A stretch of DNA of 11,233 nucleotides from Chloroflexota bacterium (GTDB lineage: Bacteria; Chloroflexota; Dehalococcoidia; SAR202; UBA11138), in contig JADFQF010000015.1 of assembly GCA_022561955.1 (NCBI GenBank), positions 1-11,233 on the forward strand. The letters run 5' to 3'. Shown piece by piece: positions 1 through 6,697 of this stretch. Position 1 is the first letter of the stretch; each line of letters opens with the position of its first letter. The position numbers and the translations under genes were made by a program. The notes under the pieces are model-generated. The model did not search any database and was not told where the DNA came from. It was given only the letters and a program-made list of their open reading frames with translations.

Positions 1-1
1 C

Positions 2-61
2 GCTGGTCTGGCCTATGCCAGTGAACCGCATTGGCTCTATCAGTTATCGAAATCCGTATAA
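2..61 (+). CDS. Possible C-terminal tail of an upstream gene (partial, unidentified)
   Basis: Frame 2 is open from the window edge and encodes 19 residues (starting AGLAYASEPHW) before a TAA at 59-61. It stops 36 bases before the TlpA-like gene on the same strand, which fits the end of a co-oriented upstream gene. The piece is too short to identify. A cytochrome c biogenesis or redox gene would be a natural neighbour of a TlpA protein, but nothing here shows it. Frame 3 is also open for a similar distance, so even the existence of this coding tail is uncertain. Confidence 0.3.
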   Translation, partial: AGLAYASEPHWLYQLSKSV

Positions 62-97
62 GACAAGATTTCGAACCCTCAGAGATGGAGGACCACG

Positions 98-721
98 TTG
101 TCAGGACTGATGCCCTTATTCGGAGAGAGCCTCTTTTCGCGCGTTGCCGGGCGAAACAAGACAGCCCTGCTTGGTCTGATCGCTGTATCGGCGTTCGCCC
201 TTGCGGCGTGTTCCGGCGGTAGCTCCGCGGACGGAACTCAGGCGTCTCCGACAGGCAGCGTCTCCGCACCCGTCGAAAAGCCCTCGGAGGACGCGGCCCC
301 GGACTTCGACCTGGTCCTCTTCGAGACCCCAAATCACACCAAGGGCGAGCCTTTCAAGATGTCCGAGCAGACCGGTCATCCAGTAATCATAAATTTCTGG
401 TTCCCGTCCTGCCCTCCCTGCGTGGCCGAGATGCCGGACCTCGAGCAGGTCTTTCAAAACCACCGCGACGAAGGACTCGAGATCGTCGGCGTGCAGCTGG
501 TTGGCCTGGATGGAGTCCAGGACGGTCAGGACTTCGTGAACGAGATCGGCGTCACCTACGCGCTCGGTCCCGACGAGGACGCCGATATCATCATGGACTA
601 CAGCGTAATCGGTTTTCCGACATCGGTCTTCGTCAACGCCGATGGGACCATCCAGCGGAAGTGGACGGGAATACTTAACCTGGAGAAGATGGAAGAACTG
701 GTGTCGGAGATTATAAACTAG
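98..721 (+). CDS. TlpA/ResA-type thioredoxin-like lipoprotein
   Basis: This is a 207-residue membrane-anchored thiol-disulfide oxidoreductase acting outside the cytoplasmic membrane. The N-terminus has a basic region, a hydrophobic stretch (about residues 22-37) and a lipobox LAAC with the lipidated Cys38. A Ser/Pro-rich linker follows, then a thioredoxin fold. The active site is WFPSCPPC, with Cys105 and Cys108, and the cis-proline is Pro174 in IGFPTS. Family members reduce apocytochrome c or metal-chaperone cysteines; which client applies here is unknown. The TTG start is chosen because GGAGG (87-91) lies 6 bases upstream; the next ATG at 110 is too far from it. A CopD-like gene follows on the same strand after 54 bases, consistent with a redox or copper/heme maturation role. 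Family assignment is firm; substrate is not. Confidence 0.9.
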   Translation: MSGLMPLFGESLFSRVAGRNKTALLGLIAVSAFALAACSGGSSADGTQASPTGSVSAPVEKPSEDAAPDFDLVLFETPNHTKGEPFKMSEQTGHPVIINFWFPSCPPCVAEMPDLEQVFQNHRDEGLEIVGVQLVGLDGVQDGQDFVNEIGVTYALGPDEDADIIMDYSVIGFPTSVFVNADGTIQRKWTGILNLEKMEELVSEIIN

Positions 722-775
722 GGGTCAGTGCGCCTGCTAACTCTTATAAGGCGAGATTGACCGCCTGGGTACTTG

Positions 776-1291
776 ATGAGCATCGGGGATATCTTTCTTC
801 TGGCCGTGCGATGGCTGCACCTGGTAGCCGCTGCCGCCTGGGTGGGCGGCGGCATTTTTTATCTCGTCGTGTTGCGCCCCGCACTGCGTCGCTCACCGGA
901 TGTTTCGAGGCAGGTCAACACCGCTGCGGCCAGGGAGTTCAGAGCGCTGGTCGACACGTCGATCTTCGTGCTGCTCGCCACCGGGGTCATCCTCACCGTC
1001 AACAGGCTCGCGCCGAATACCGTAGGCTCAGCCTATGTAATCGCTCTTGGCGTGAAGATCGCGCTCTCCGCCTGGATGTTCGTGCTCGCCAGGCAGAGGC
1101 AGCGTCGAGGCCCGTTGCTCGAAAGCGTGGCGAGTGATACAACAGAGGCCGTGAGCGGATTCAGCAGGGTCGTCAGGGCCGTGACCGGCTACAACTCCAT
1201 CGTCATATTGGGTATCATTGTCTTCCTGGTCTCCGACCTGCTGAAGGTGTTGTTCGAGCTGGCCCTTGCGCAGGCGCCGATCTCTCGATAG
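776..1291 (+). CDS. CopD-like four-helix integral membrane protein
   Basis: The product has 171 residues with four predicted membrane helices at about 6-33, 58-77, 85-106 and 140-160. The first helix holds RWLHLVAAAAWVGGGIFY with His15, the pattern seen in CopD and related membrane proteins (histidine, then W-x-GG, then an LRP at the helix end). CopD-type proteins are linked to copper uptake or heme handling; the function here is inferred from fold only. A TTG sits directly before the ATG, so a start at 773 is possible; ATG at 776 is preferred. No good ribosome binding site is visible. It sits between a TlpA-like lipoprotein and a Trm112-like gene on the same strand, probably one transcription unit with the former. 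Other small DUF-type four-helix families cannot be excluded. Confidence 0.72.
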   Translation: MSIGDIFLLAVRWLHLVAAAAWVGGGIFYLVVLRPALRRSPDVSRQVNTAAAREFRALVDTSIFVLLATGVILTVNRLAPNTVGSAYVIALGVKIALSAWMFVLARQRQRRGPLLESVASDTTEAVSGFSRVVRAVTGYNSIVILGIIVFLVSDLLKVLFELALAQAPISR

Positions 1292-1337
1292 TTGGGCCGA
1301 CGCAGCCTGCACGGCAAACTGTGAAAGGACTCCGTTA

Positions 1338-1520
1338 ATGAAGAGAAAGCTTATGGACATCCTGGCCTGCCCCGTGTGCAAGGGAGAGCTGACTCTCACC
1401 ATAACCAGGGAGGACGGTGAGGAGATCGTAGAGGGCAGCCTGCGATGCGAGTCGTGTAGTGAGACCTACCCGATAGAGGACACGATACCCAACATGCTGC
1501 CGCCGTCCATGAGAAGCTGA
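1338..1520 (+). CDS. Trm112-family small zinc-binding protein
   Basis: The product has 60 residues. It has two cysteine pairs, Cys11/Cys14 in LACPVCKG and Cys37/Cys40 in LRCESCSETYPI, followed by the DTIPNMLP ending. This is the classic layout of bacterial Trm112/YcaR-like proteins: a zinc-ribbon-like fold that, in studied cases, activates and stabilises methyltransferase partners. The start is ATG at 1338, with AAGGA at 1325-1329 eight bases upstream. The frame is open further upstream to 1266, but that extension overlaps the CopD-like gene and has no family support. No methyltransferase gene is visible in the window, so its partner is unknown. It converges on folK with only 10 bases between the stop codons and no recognisable terminator. 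Confidence 0.88.
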   Translation: MKRKLMDILACPVCKGELTLTITREDGEEIVEGSLRCESCSETYPIEDTIPNMLPPSMRS

Positions 1521-1530
1521 TTTTAGAAAC

Positions 1531-2025
1531 CTACAGAAGGCCCCGTATTCGGTTCACAAGGCCGTCCTCATGATCAAAGCTTTTCGCGATCTCAGAGTAT
1601 GTTTGACCGCTGGTAGGATGGCGCAGGAACGGGGCAAGCTCCGCCAGGGGAATTATCACGAAGGGACGCTTCAGCATTTCAGGGTGCGGCAGCGTCAAGA
1701 CTCGGGTCTGAATCGAGCGGGAGCCGTACAAGAGGACGTCTATGTCCAGGGTCCTGGGAGCGTTGGGAAACGTCCTGTGCCTGGAAAGCCCCGCCTCGAT
1801 GGCCATGGCCGCGTGCAAGAGCTCGAAGGGGCTCAGCCTCGTCCAGATGCGGCAGACGAGGTTCAGGAAGTGCGGTTGGCTGCCGAACCCCATGGGCACG
1901 GACCTGTACAGGGAAGAGACCCGCATATCGACCGCGTGCCGCCTTATCGTCTCCAGGCCGCTGCGAATGTTGAAGGCGGCGTCTCCCAGGTTGGAGCCAA
2001 GCCCCAGGTAGGCCTCGTTGAGCAT
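1531..2025 (-). CDS. folK: 2-amino-4-hydroxy-6-hydroxymethyldihydropteridine pyrophosphokinase
   Basis: This 164-residue cytoplasmic enzyme transfers pyrophosphate from ATP to 6-hydroxymethyl-7,8-dihydropterin, the step before dihydropteroate synthase in folate synthesis. Visible motifs are the N-terminal YLGLGSNLGD, the pterin-loop GSQPHFLN, the catalytic/Mg-binding PRTLDIDVLLY (Arg91, Asp94, Asp96) and LPHPEMLKRPFVIIPLAELAP. Length is normal for the family. ATG at 2025 is chosen because it shares one base with the folP stop (TGATG), with GGAG 8 bases upstream. A GTG at 2040 would add five residues (MGAAL) but has less support. Overlap with folP implies translational coupling. No folB (dihydroneopterin aldolase) lies between folP and folK, where it is often found. 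Confidence 0.95.
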   Translation of the reverse strand: MLNEAYLGLGSNLGDAAFNIRSGLETIRRHAVDMRVSSLYRSVPMGFGSQPHFLNLVCRIWTRLSPFELLHAAMAIEAGLSRHRTFPNAPRTLDIDVLLYGSRSIQTRVLTLPHPEMLKRPFVIIPLAELAPFLRHPTSGQTYSEIAKSFDHEDGLVNRIRGLL

Positions 2026-2891
2026 CAGTGCTGCTCCCACCCTCTCACGATGGCGTCGCTCATCCTGGCGACGCGGACCATCTCCTTGACGTCGTGCACG
2101 CGGACGATATCGGCGCCCCCGGCAATAGACAGAGCCACCGTCGCCGCGGTGCCCTCCACGCGTTCTTCGACGGGCAGGCCGAGAACGTGCCCAATCGTCG
2201 ATTTGCGGGACATGCCGATGAGCAACGGCCGTCCCAGGACCCCGAGCTCTTCCAGCCTGCGAAGTATCTCCAGGTTGTGCTCGGCCGTCTTGCCGAATCC
2301 CATGCCTGGGTCCAGGATGATGTTTTCCGGCTTCACACCGGCGCTCACTGCATTATCGGTCATTTTTCGTAGTTCAGATATTATGTCTGGGACGAGGTCA
2401 TCGTATCGAGTGTGGTCCTGGTTGTGCATCAGGACCACGGGTACGCCCGACCTCGCCGCGACGCCGGCCATATCGGGGTCTCGCCTGAACCCCCAGACGT
2501 CGTTGATAATAGATGCGCCCGCGTTCACGGCTTCGGCGGCGACGCCGGCCTTGTAGGTGTCCACGCTTATCGGCACGTCGATTTCCTGCTTGAGAGCCTC
2601 GATTACCGGAACGACCCTGGCCAGCTCCTCCTCGTCCGAGATTGGCCTGGAGCCGCCGTACATCGCCGGTGGCCGGGTCGACTCGCCTCCGACGTCAATC
2701 AGGTCTGCGCCCTCCTCTTGGAATCGAACGGCCATACGAACGGCGACCTCCACGTTGCCGCCGATGCCGTCGCCGGAAAACGAGTCGGGCGTCAGGTTGA
2801 TGACTCCCATGACAAAGGTCCTGCTTCCCCACACGAAATCCCTGTTGCCTATGCGGGTTATGCCCTTCTGAGTCGCCTTGAAATCATTCAT
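2025..2891 (-). CDS. folP: Dihydropteroate synthase
   Basis: This 288-residue TIM-barrel enzyme condenses hydroxymethyldihydropterin pyrophosphate with p-aminobenzoate to give 7,8-dihydropteroate. All signature blocks are present in order: MGVINLTPDSFS (residues 28-39, Asn32), GGESTRP (68-74), ISVDTYK (108-114), INDVWG (129-134), MHNQ (155-158), LDPGMGFGKT (193-202), GMSRKS (226-231, Lys230) and VRVHDV (263-268, Arg264, His266). Length is typical. The ATG start leaves a short N-terminal lead of about 25 residues before the first barrel motif. A weak AAAGG lies 12 bases before the ATG. It is first in a two-gene unit with folK and is divergent from the carboxyltransferase gene across only 56 bases. 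Confidence 0.96.
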   Translation of the reverse strand: MNDFKATQKGITRIGNRDFVWGSRTFVMGVINLTPDSFSGDGIGGNVEVAVRMAVRFQEEGADLIDVGGESTRPPAMYGGSRPISDEEELARVVPVIEALKQEIDVPISVDTYKAGVAAEAVNAGASIINDVWGFRRDPDMAGVAARSGVPVVLMHNQDHTRYDDLVPDIISELRKMTDNAVSAGVKPENIILDPGMGFGKTAEHNLEILRRLEELGVLGRPLLIGMSRKSTIGHVLGLPVEERVEGTAATVALSIAGGADIVRVHDVKEMVRVARMSDAIVRGWEQH

Positions 2892-2947
2892 AGCTATCTG
2901 ATACCTTTGACAGTGATTATTTCACGTAAGGCGATGCAGATACAAAT
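2892..2947. promoter_or_regulatory. Divergent intergenic region, probable promoters for folP and the carboxyltransferase cluster
   Basis: These 56 bases separate the start codons of two divergent units, so both promoters should lie here or extend into the coding ends. It is clearly more AT-rich than its surroundings. A TTGACA at 2907-2912 on the + strand matches a -35 consensus, but no convincing -10 hexamer sits 16-18 bases downstream. Assignment of exact elements is therefore weak; the case rests mainly on gene orientation. Confidence 0.35.
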
Positions 2948-4510
2948 ATGGTCGTGCGGCGAAACGTTGACGGCAAGCTAGAGGAGCTAAAAGAGAAAAA
3001 GGCTCAGTCTCGGGAGGGCGGCGGCCGGCGGAGAATCGACGCCCAGCATGAGAGGGGCAAGCTCACCGCACGCGAGCGGATCGACCTCTTGCTGGACGAG
3101 GGCTCCTTCGAGGAGTTGGACACGTTCAAGCTCCATCGCGGGACCGACTTCGGACTTGCCGAGCAGCACCATCTCGGCGACGCGGTCGTGACAGGCTATG
3201 GCCACGTAAACGGCCGGCTAACCTTTGTATTTTCCCAGGACTTCACCGTCATGGGAGGCTCCCTTTCAGAGGCGGTCAGCCAGAAGATATGCAAGGTCAT
3301 GGACCTGGCGACCAACAGCGGCGCGCCCATCGTGGGTCTCATCGACTCGGGTGGAGCGCGGATTCAGGAGGGCGTTCAAAGCCTGGCGGCCTATGCCGAC
3401 ATCTTTTTGCGCAACGTCCGTTCGTCGGGCGTAATTCCACAGATTTCCGTAATACTTGGCCCCGCGGCAGGGGGCGCGACCTACTCCCCCGCCCTGACCG
3501 ATTTCATCTTTATGGTCGAAGGCCTCGGGCAGATGTACATCACCGGGCCGGATGTCATCAAATCGGTGACGGGCGAAGAGGTCACCCACGAAGAGCTGGG
3601 AGGCGCAGGCAGCCACTCGACCCAGAGCGGCGTCGCGCATTTCGCCATCGAGTCCGAAGAGCGGTGCCTCTCCGAGGTCAGGCGGCTTCTGGGCTTCCTC
3701 GCCCAGAACAACATGGAGGACCCGCCGCGGCTGCAGTCGGGGGATGATCCGGGCCGCACCGACGCAAGCCTGGCGCATCTCGTGCCGGACCACCCAAACC
3801 AGCCCTACGAGATGGTGGATATAATCACCAGGGTCGTCGACGACGCCGAGTTCATGCAGGTCCACGAGGCCTATGCGAGGAACATAATGGTCGGCTTCGC
3901 CCGGATGGATGGGCGTTCCGTCGGCATCGTCGCGCAGCAGCCCAGCTTTCTCGCGGGCGTCCTGGACATTAACGCATCCGTCAAGGCGGCCAGGTTCGTG
4001 CGCTTCTGCGACGCCTTCAATATTCCCATCGTCACATTTATCGACGTCCCCGGCTTCTTGCCGGGCACGAACCAGGAATACGGCGGGATCATCCGGCACG
4101 GGGCCAAGCTGATCTTCGCCTACGCCGAGGCCACGGTGCCCAAGATAAGCGTCTTGACCCGAAAGGCCTATGGCGGCGCCTACATAGTCATGAGCAGCAA
4201 GGGCCTGCGAGGCGATATCAACTACGCGTGGCCCACCGGAGAGATCGCCGTGATGGGTGCCGAGGGCGCCGTGAACATCATCCACAGGCAGGAGATACGA
4301 AAGTCCGACAAGCCTGATGAGACGCGGCAGAGGCTCATCGGCGAGTACGAAGACCAGCTCATGAACCCTTACATCGCGGCGGGCCTGGGCCTCATCGACG
4401 ACGTCATCGACCCCTCCGAGACGAGGCCGAAGATCATAAAGGCCCTGGAGATGCTTCAGAACAAACGGGACTCGCTGCCTCCTAAGAAGCACGGGAGCAT
4501 TCCTCTTTGA
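2948..4510 (+). CDS. Propionyl-CoA/methylmalonyl-CoA-type carboxyltransferase subunit
   Basis: This 520-residue protein of the PccB/MmdA/transcarboxylase-12S family moves CO2 between carboxybiotin and an acyl-CoA. It is a double crotonase fold. The N-terminal half contains [14 protein letters not shown] (95-108), [11 protein letters not shown] (133-143), [16 protein letters not shown] (171-186) and [12 protein letters not shown] (221-232). The C-terminal half has [22 protein letters not shown] (in two blocks from 364), [13 protein letters not shown] (406-418), [20 protein letters not shown] and the PPKKHG ending. Asp423, before INYAWPT, matches the Asp that favours propionyl-CoA in characterised PccB. 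Full family length. The start at ATG 2948 has a poor ribosome site; GTG at 2954 is an alternative. The gene overlaps a small accessory gene, and a biotin-carrier carboxyltransferase gene follows. Whether it works as carboxylase, decarboxylase or transcarboxylase depends on partners. Confidence 0.93.
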   Translation: MVVRRNVDGKLEELKEKKAQSREGGGRRRIDAQHERGKLTARERIDLLLDEGSFEELDTFKLHRGTDFGLAEQHHLGDAVVTGYGHVNGRLTFVFSQDFTVMGGSLSEAVSQKICKVMDLATNSGAPIVGLIDSGGARIQEGVQSLAAYADIFLRNVRSSGVIPQISVILGPAAGGATYSPALTDFIFMVEGLGQMYITGPDVIKSVTGEEVTHEELGGAGSHSTQSGVAHFAIESEERCLSEVRRLLGFLAQNNMEDPPRLQSGDDPGRTDASLAHLVPDHPNQPYEMVDIITRVVDDAEFMQVHEAYARNIMVGFARMDGRSVGIVAQQPSFLAGVLDINASVKAARFVRFCDAFNIPIVTFIDVPGFLPGTNQEYGGIIRHGAKLIFAYAEATVPKISVLTRKAYGGAYIVMSSKGLRGDINYAWPTGEIAVMGAEGAVNIIHRQEIRKSDKPDETRQRLIGEYEDQLMNPYIAAGLGLIDDVIDPSETRPKIIKALEMLQNKRDSLPPKKHGSIPL

Positions 4511-4710
4511 CTCAGGCGGCTTCGGGCGCCGATGCCATCAGCAGTGAGGTCGTGGCGGCCGTCATGGCTGCGGTGCAGGGCTTCTTGGAGGAGGAGTCGC
4601 AATCTTTCGCGGCACCCGACGAAAGACTCAGCTCCTGGCGGCTTTCGGCCAGAGGCACGGCGCGAACATTAACGCTCGGCTCTAAGGGCTCATGGAGAGG
4701 CGTAGGTTAG
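4507..4710 (+). CDS. Small soluble accessory subunit of biotin-dependent carboxylase/transcarboxylase (putative)
   Basis: The product has 67 residues and starts at a TTG that overlaps the stop codon of the carboxyltransferase (TTGA). GGGAG at 4493-4497 lies 9 bases upstream and supports this start. The N-terminal part is a predicted helix ([19 protein letters not shown], residues 12-30), followed by an acidic/Pro linker and a short SSWRLSARG block (Trp44). This resembles, from memory, the small delta/epsilon-like proteins that sit between carboxyltransferase and pyruvate-carboxylase-B genes and end in a W-x-L/M-x-x-R motif. It has no membrane helix, unlike OadG of sodium-pumping decarboxylases. 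The last ten residues ([10 protein letters not shown] region) look poorly conserved. Function is inferred from position and the motif only. Confidence 0.62.
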   Translation: MTQAASGADAISSEVVAAVMAAVQGFLEEESQSFAAPDERLSSWRLSARGTARTLTLGSKGSWRGVG

Positions 4711-4778
4711 AGCCCCCGTACGGCCCGCACAGGCTCAAGAAAACTTCCAACGACCCGGGGGAATCCTTACTTAGGAAG

Positions 4779-4784
4779 TATAAT
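4779..4784 (+). promoter_or_regulatory. Candidate -10 element close to the GTG start
   Basis: A perfect TATAAT sits 7 bases before the GTG at 4792, so initiation at the usual distance would place the transcript start almost exactly on the start codon. No -35 match is seen 16-18 bases upstream (the region is C/G-rich). AGGAA at 4773-4777 could instead act as a ribosome site, though 14 bases is a long spacing. The hexamer may be chance. Confidence 0.3.
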
Positions 4785-4791
4785 CGAAACC

Positions 4792-6660
4792 GTGGCTAAG
4801 AACCCCATAAAGATAACCGACACGACCTTCAGAGACGGCCATCAGAGCCTCATGGCTACTCGCCTTCGCATGGAGGACATGGAGCCCATCGCCGGGAAGA
4901 TGGACGAGATGGGCTTCCATTCCATGGAGGTATGGGGCGGAGCCACCTTCGACGTGGCCACCCGCTTCCTGGCGGAAGACCCCTGGGAGCGCCTCCGGAC
5001 CTTCAAGCGGCTCATGCCCAAGACACCGCTGATGATGCTACTCAGAGGTCAGAGCCTGGTTGGCTACAGGACCTACGCCGATGACCTGGTAGACGCCTTC
5101 GTGCAGCGCTCGGCGGAGGTCGGCATCGACATCTTCAGGGTGTTCGACGCGCTGAATGACGAGAGGAATATCGAGCGGGCCGCCGAGGCCGTTAAGAAAA
5201 ATGGCAAGCATCTGCAGCTCGCCATATGCTACACGGTCACGGAAGAGGGAAGGCTGGGCGGGCCCATCTACAATCTCGACTACTTCGTGGGTAAGGCGAA
5301 GAGCTTCCAGGAGATGGGCGCCGACAGCATCTGTCTCAAGGATATGGGGGGCCTGCTGGCGCCCTACGACGCAGCGGAGCTGGTGACCGCCATGAAGTCG
5401 GTCCTGGATGTCCCGCTTCAGCTCCACACGCACTATACCAGCGGCATGGCGTCGATGACGGCTCTGAAGGCGATCGAGGCCGGGCTGGACGTCCTGGACA
5501 CCTGCCTCTCCCCCCTGGCGCTTCGGACCGCGCAGCCCGCCATCGAGCCCCTGGTCGTGGCACTCTCCGACTCCGATCGAGAGACCGGCCTGGACCTGGA
5601 AAGGATCCTGGAGTTGGACGACTATCTCGAATCGGTCCTGCCGAAGTACCGTCAGTACCTCGAGAGCCCTCGTGCCGCAGTCATCGACGCCAAGGTGCTG
5701 AAGCACCAGATTCCGGGAGGCATGTCGAGCAACCTTATCTCCCAGCTTCGCGAGGCCGATGCCCTGGATAGGCTGGACGAGGTGCTGGAAGAGATACCGC
5801 GCATCAGAAAAGAGCTGGGCTATCCTCCCCTCGTGACGCCCATGAGCCAGATGACGGGCTCCCAGGCGGTCAGCAACGTGCTCTTCGGCCGATACAAGAT
5901 GGTTTCCGGGCAGATCAAAGACTACGTATTGGGGTTCTACGGCGAATCGCCCGCGCCCATAGACAACGAAGTGGTCAAAATGGTCCTTCGGAACAGCGAC
6001 GCGAAGCCCATAGACGGGCGCCCCGCGGACGCTATCGAGCCGGAGATGGAAAAGGCCAAGGAGGCCGTCAAGGACATCTCAACAGATATCGAAGATGCGC
6101 TCACCTACGCGATGTACCCCACTACCGGCCTAACTTTCCTGAAGATAAAGCACGGCCTGGAGCCGATGCCCGAGGAGATGAAGCCAAAGACCCTGGAGCA
6201 GGTGGAGCGTGAGAGGGCGACCGCGTCTCAGGGAGCGTCGAATGCTCTTTCGGATACTCCTCCCCGCAGCAGGTTCTCGCGTCAGTTCAATGTGTACGTC
6301 GGAGAACAGCACTTCCAGGTCGAGGTCGATCCTCTACAGCCGGCGCAGGGTATGGCGGTCCGCCCCGTGCCGTCCGCTCGACCCGAGACATCGCAGCCCG
6401 CGGCCGCCCCGGAGCAAGCGCCTGCGCAGAAGGCTGCGCCTGGTGATGCCCAGATATTGGCGCCTATTCCCGGCGTGGTATTGCGGTACGCCGTCGAGGT
6501 AGGGCAGGATGTCGCCGAGGGCGACCCGGTAGTGGTGCTGGAGGCGATGAAGATGGAGAATACCTTGCCTGCGCCCATTAGTGGTAAAGTCAAATCGTTA
6601 CCGTCGCAGCCGGGAGAGACGGTTGCCAAGGGCGCGGTACTGGCTGTAATCTCAAGCTGA
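4792..6660 (+). CDS. Pyruvate/oxaloacetate carboxyltransferase with C-terminal biotin carrier domain
   Basis: This 622-residue protein is of the PycB/OadA/transcarboxylase-5S type. Residues 1 to about 300 form a metal-dependent DRE-TIM barrel: DTTFRDGHQS (10-19), CLKDMGGLL with Lys183 as the probable carbamylated metal ligand, and LHTHYTSGMA with metal ligands His212 and His214. A conserved carboxylase domain spans about 300-475 (ending in the YPTTGLTFLKIKHG region). An Ala/Pro-rich linker follows (about 525-548). The C-terminal biotinyl domain has the EAMKM motif with Lys587 as biotin site. The carrier domain is fused, whereas in propionibacterial transcarboxylase it is a separate 1.3S subunit. 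GTG start; the nearby TATAAT is noted separately. No biotin carboxylase and no OadB pump gene is in the window. Pyruvate carboxylase subunit B, oxaloacetate decarboxylase alpha and transcarboxylase 5S cannot be separated from sequence alone. Confidence 0.93.
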   Translation: MAKNPIKITDTTFRDGHQSLMATRLRMEDMEPIAGKMDEMGFHSMEVWGGATFDVATRFLAEDPWERLRTFKRLMPKTPLMMLLRGQSLVGYRTYADDLVDAFVQRSAEVGIDIFRVFDALNDERNIERAAEAVKKNGKHLQLAICYTVTEEGRLGGPIYNLDYFVGKAKSFQEMGADSICLKDMGGLLAPYDAAELVTAMKSVLDVPLQLHTHYTSGMASMTALKAIEAGLDVLDTCLSPLALRTAQPAIEPLVVALSDSDRETGLDLERILELDDYLESVLPKYRQYLESPRAAVIDAKVLKHQIPGGMSSNLISQLREADALDRLDEVLEEIPRIRKELGYPPLVTPMSQMTGSQAVSNVLFGRYKMVSGQIKDYVLGFYGESPAPIDNEVVKMVLRNSDAKPIDGRPADAIEPEMEKAKEAVKDISTDIEDALTYAMYPTTGLTFLKIKHGLEPMPEEMKPKTLEQVERERATASQGASNALSDTPPRSRFSRQFNVYVGEQHFQVEVDPLQPAQGMAVRPVPSARPETSQPAAAPEQAPAQKAAPGDAQILAPIPGVVLRYAVEVGQDVAEGDPVVVLEAMKMENTLPAPISGKVKSLPSQPGETVAKGAVLAVISS

Positions 6661-6697
6661 GGCGAACTATTCGCGGCACCTAAGAAAGGAGACCAAG

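Noticed and set aside
1266..1337. Longer start for the Trm112-like gene
   Set aside because: The extension overlaps the CopD-like gene, has no family match, and the ATG at 1338 has its own ribosome site.
1570..2556. 328-codon frame on the plus strand over folK/folP
   Set aside because: It is antisense to two genes with complete catalytic motifs and gives a low-complexity, Ser/Arg/Pro-rich product.
2907..2947. TTGACA at 2907 paired with TACAAA at 2941 as a full promoter
   Set aside because: The spacer is 28 bases, far from the usual 16-18, and the second hexamer nearly touches the ATG.
3266..4492. Long open frame (408 codons) on the minus strand opposite the carboxyltransferase gene
   Set aside because: It is fully antisense to a gene with all family motifs. 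Its product has no recognisable domain and it reflects high GC with few stop codons.
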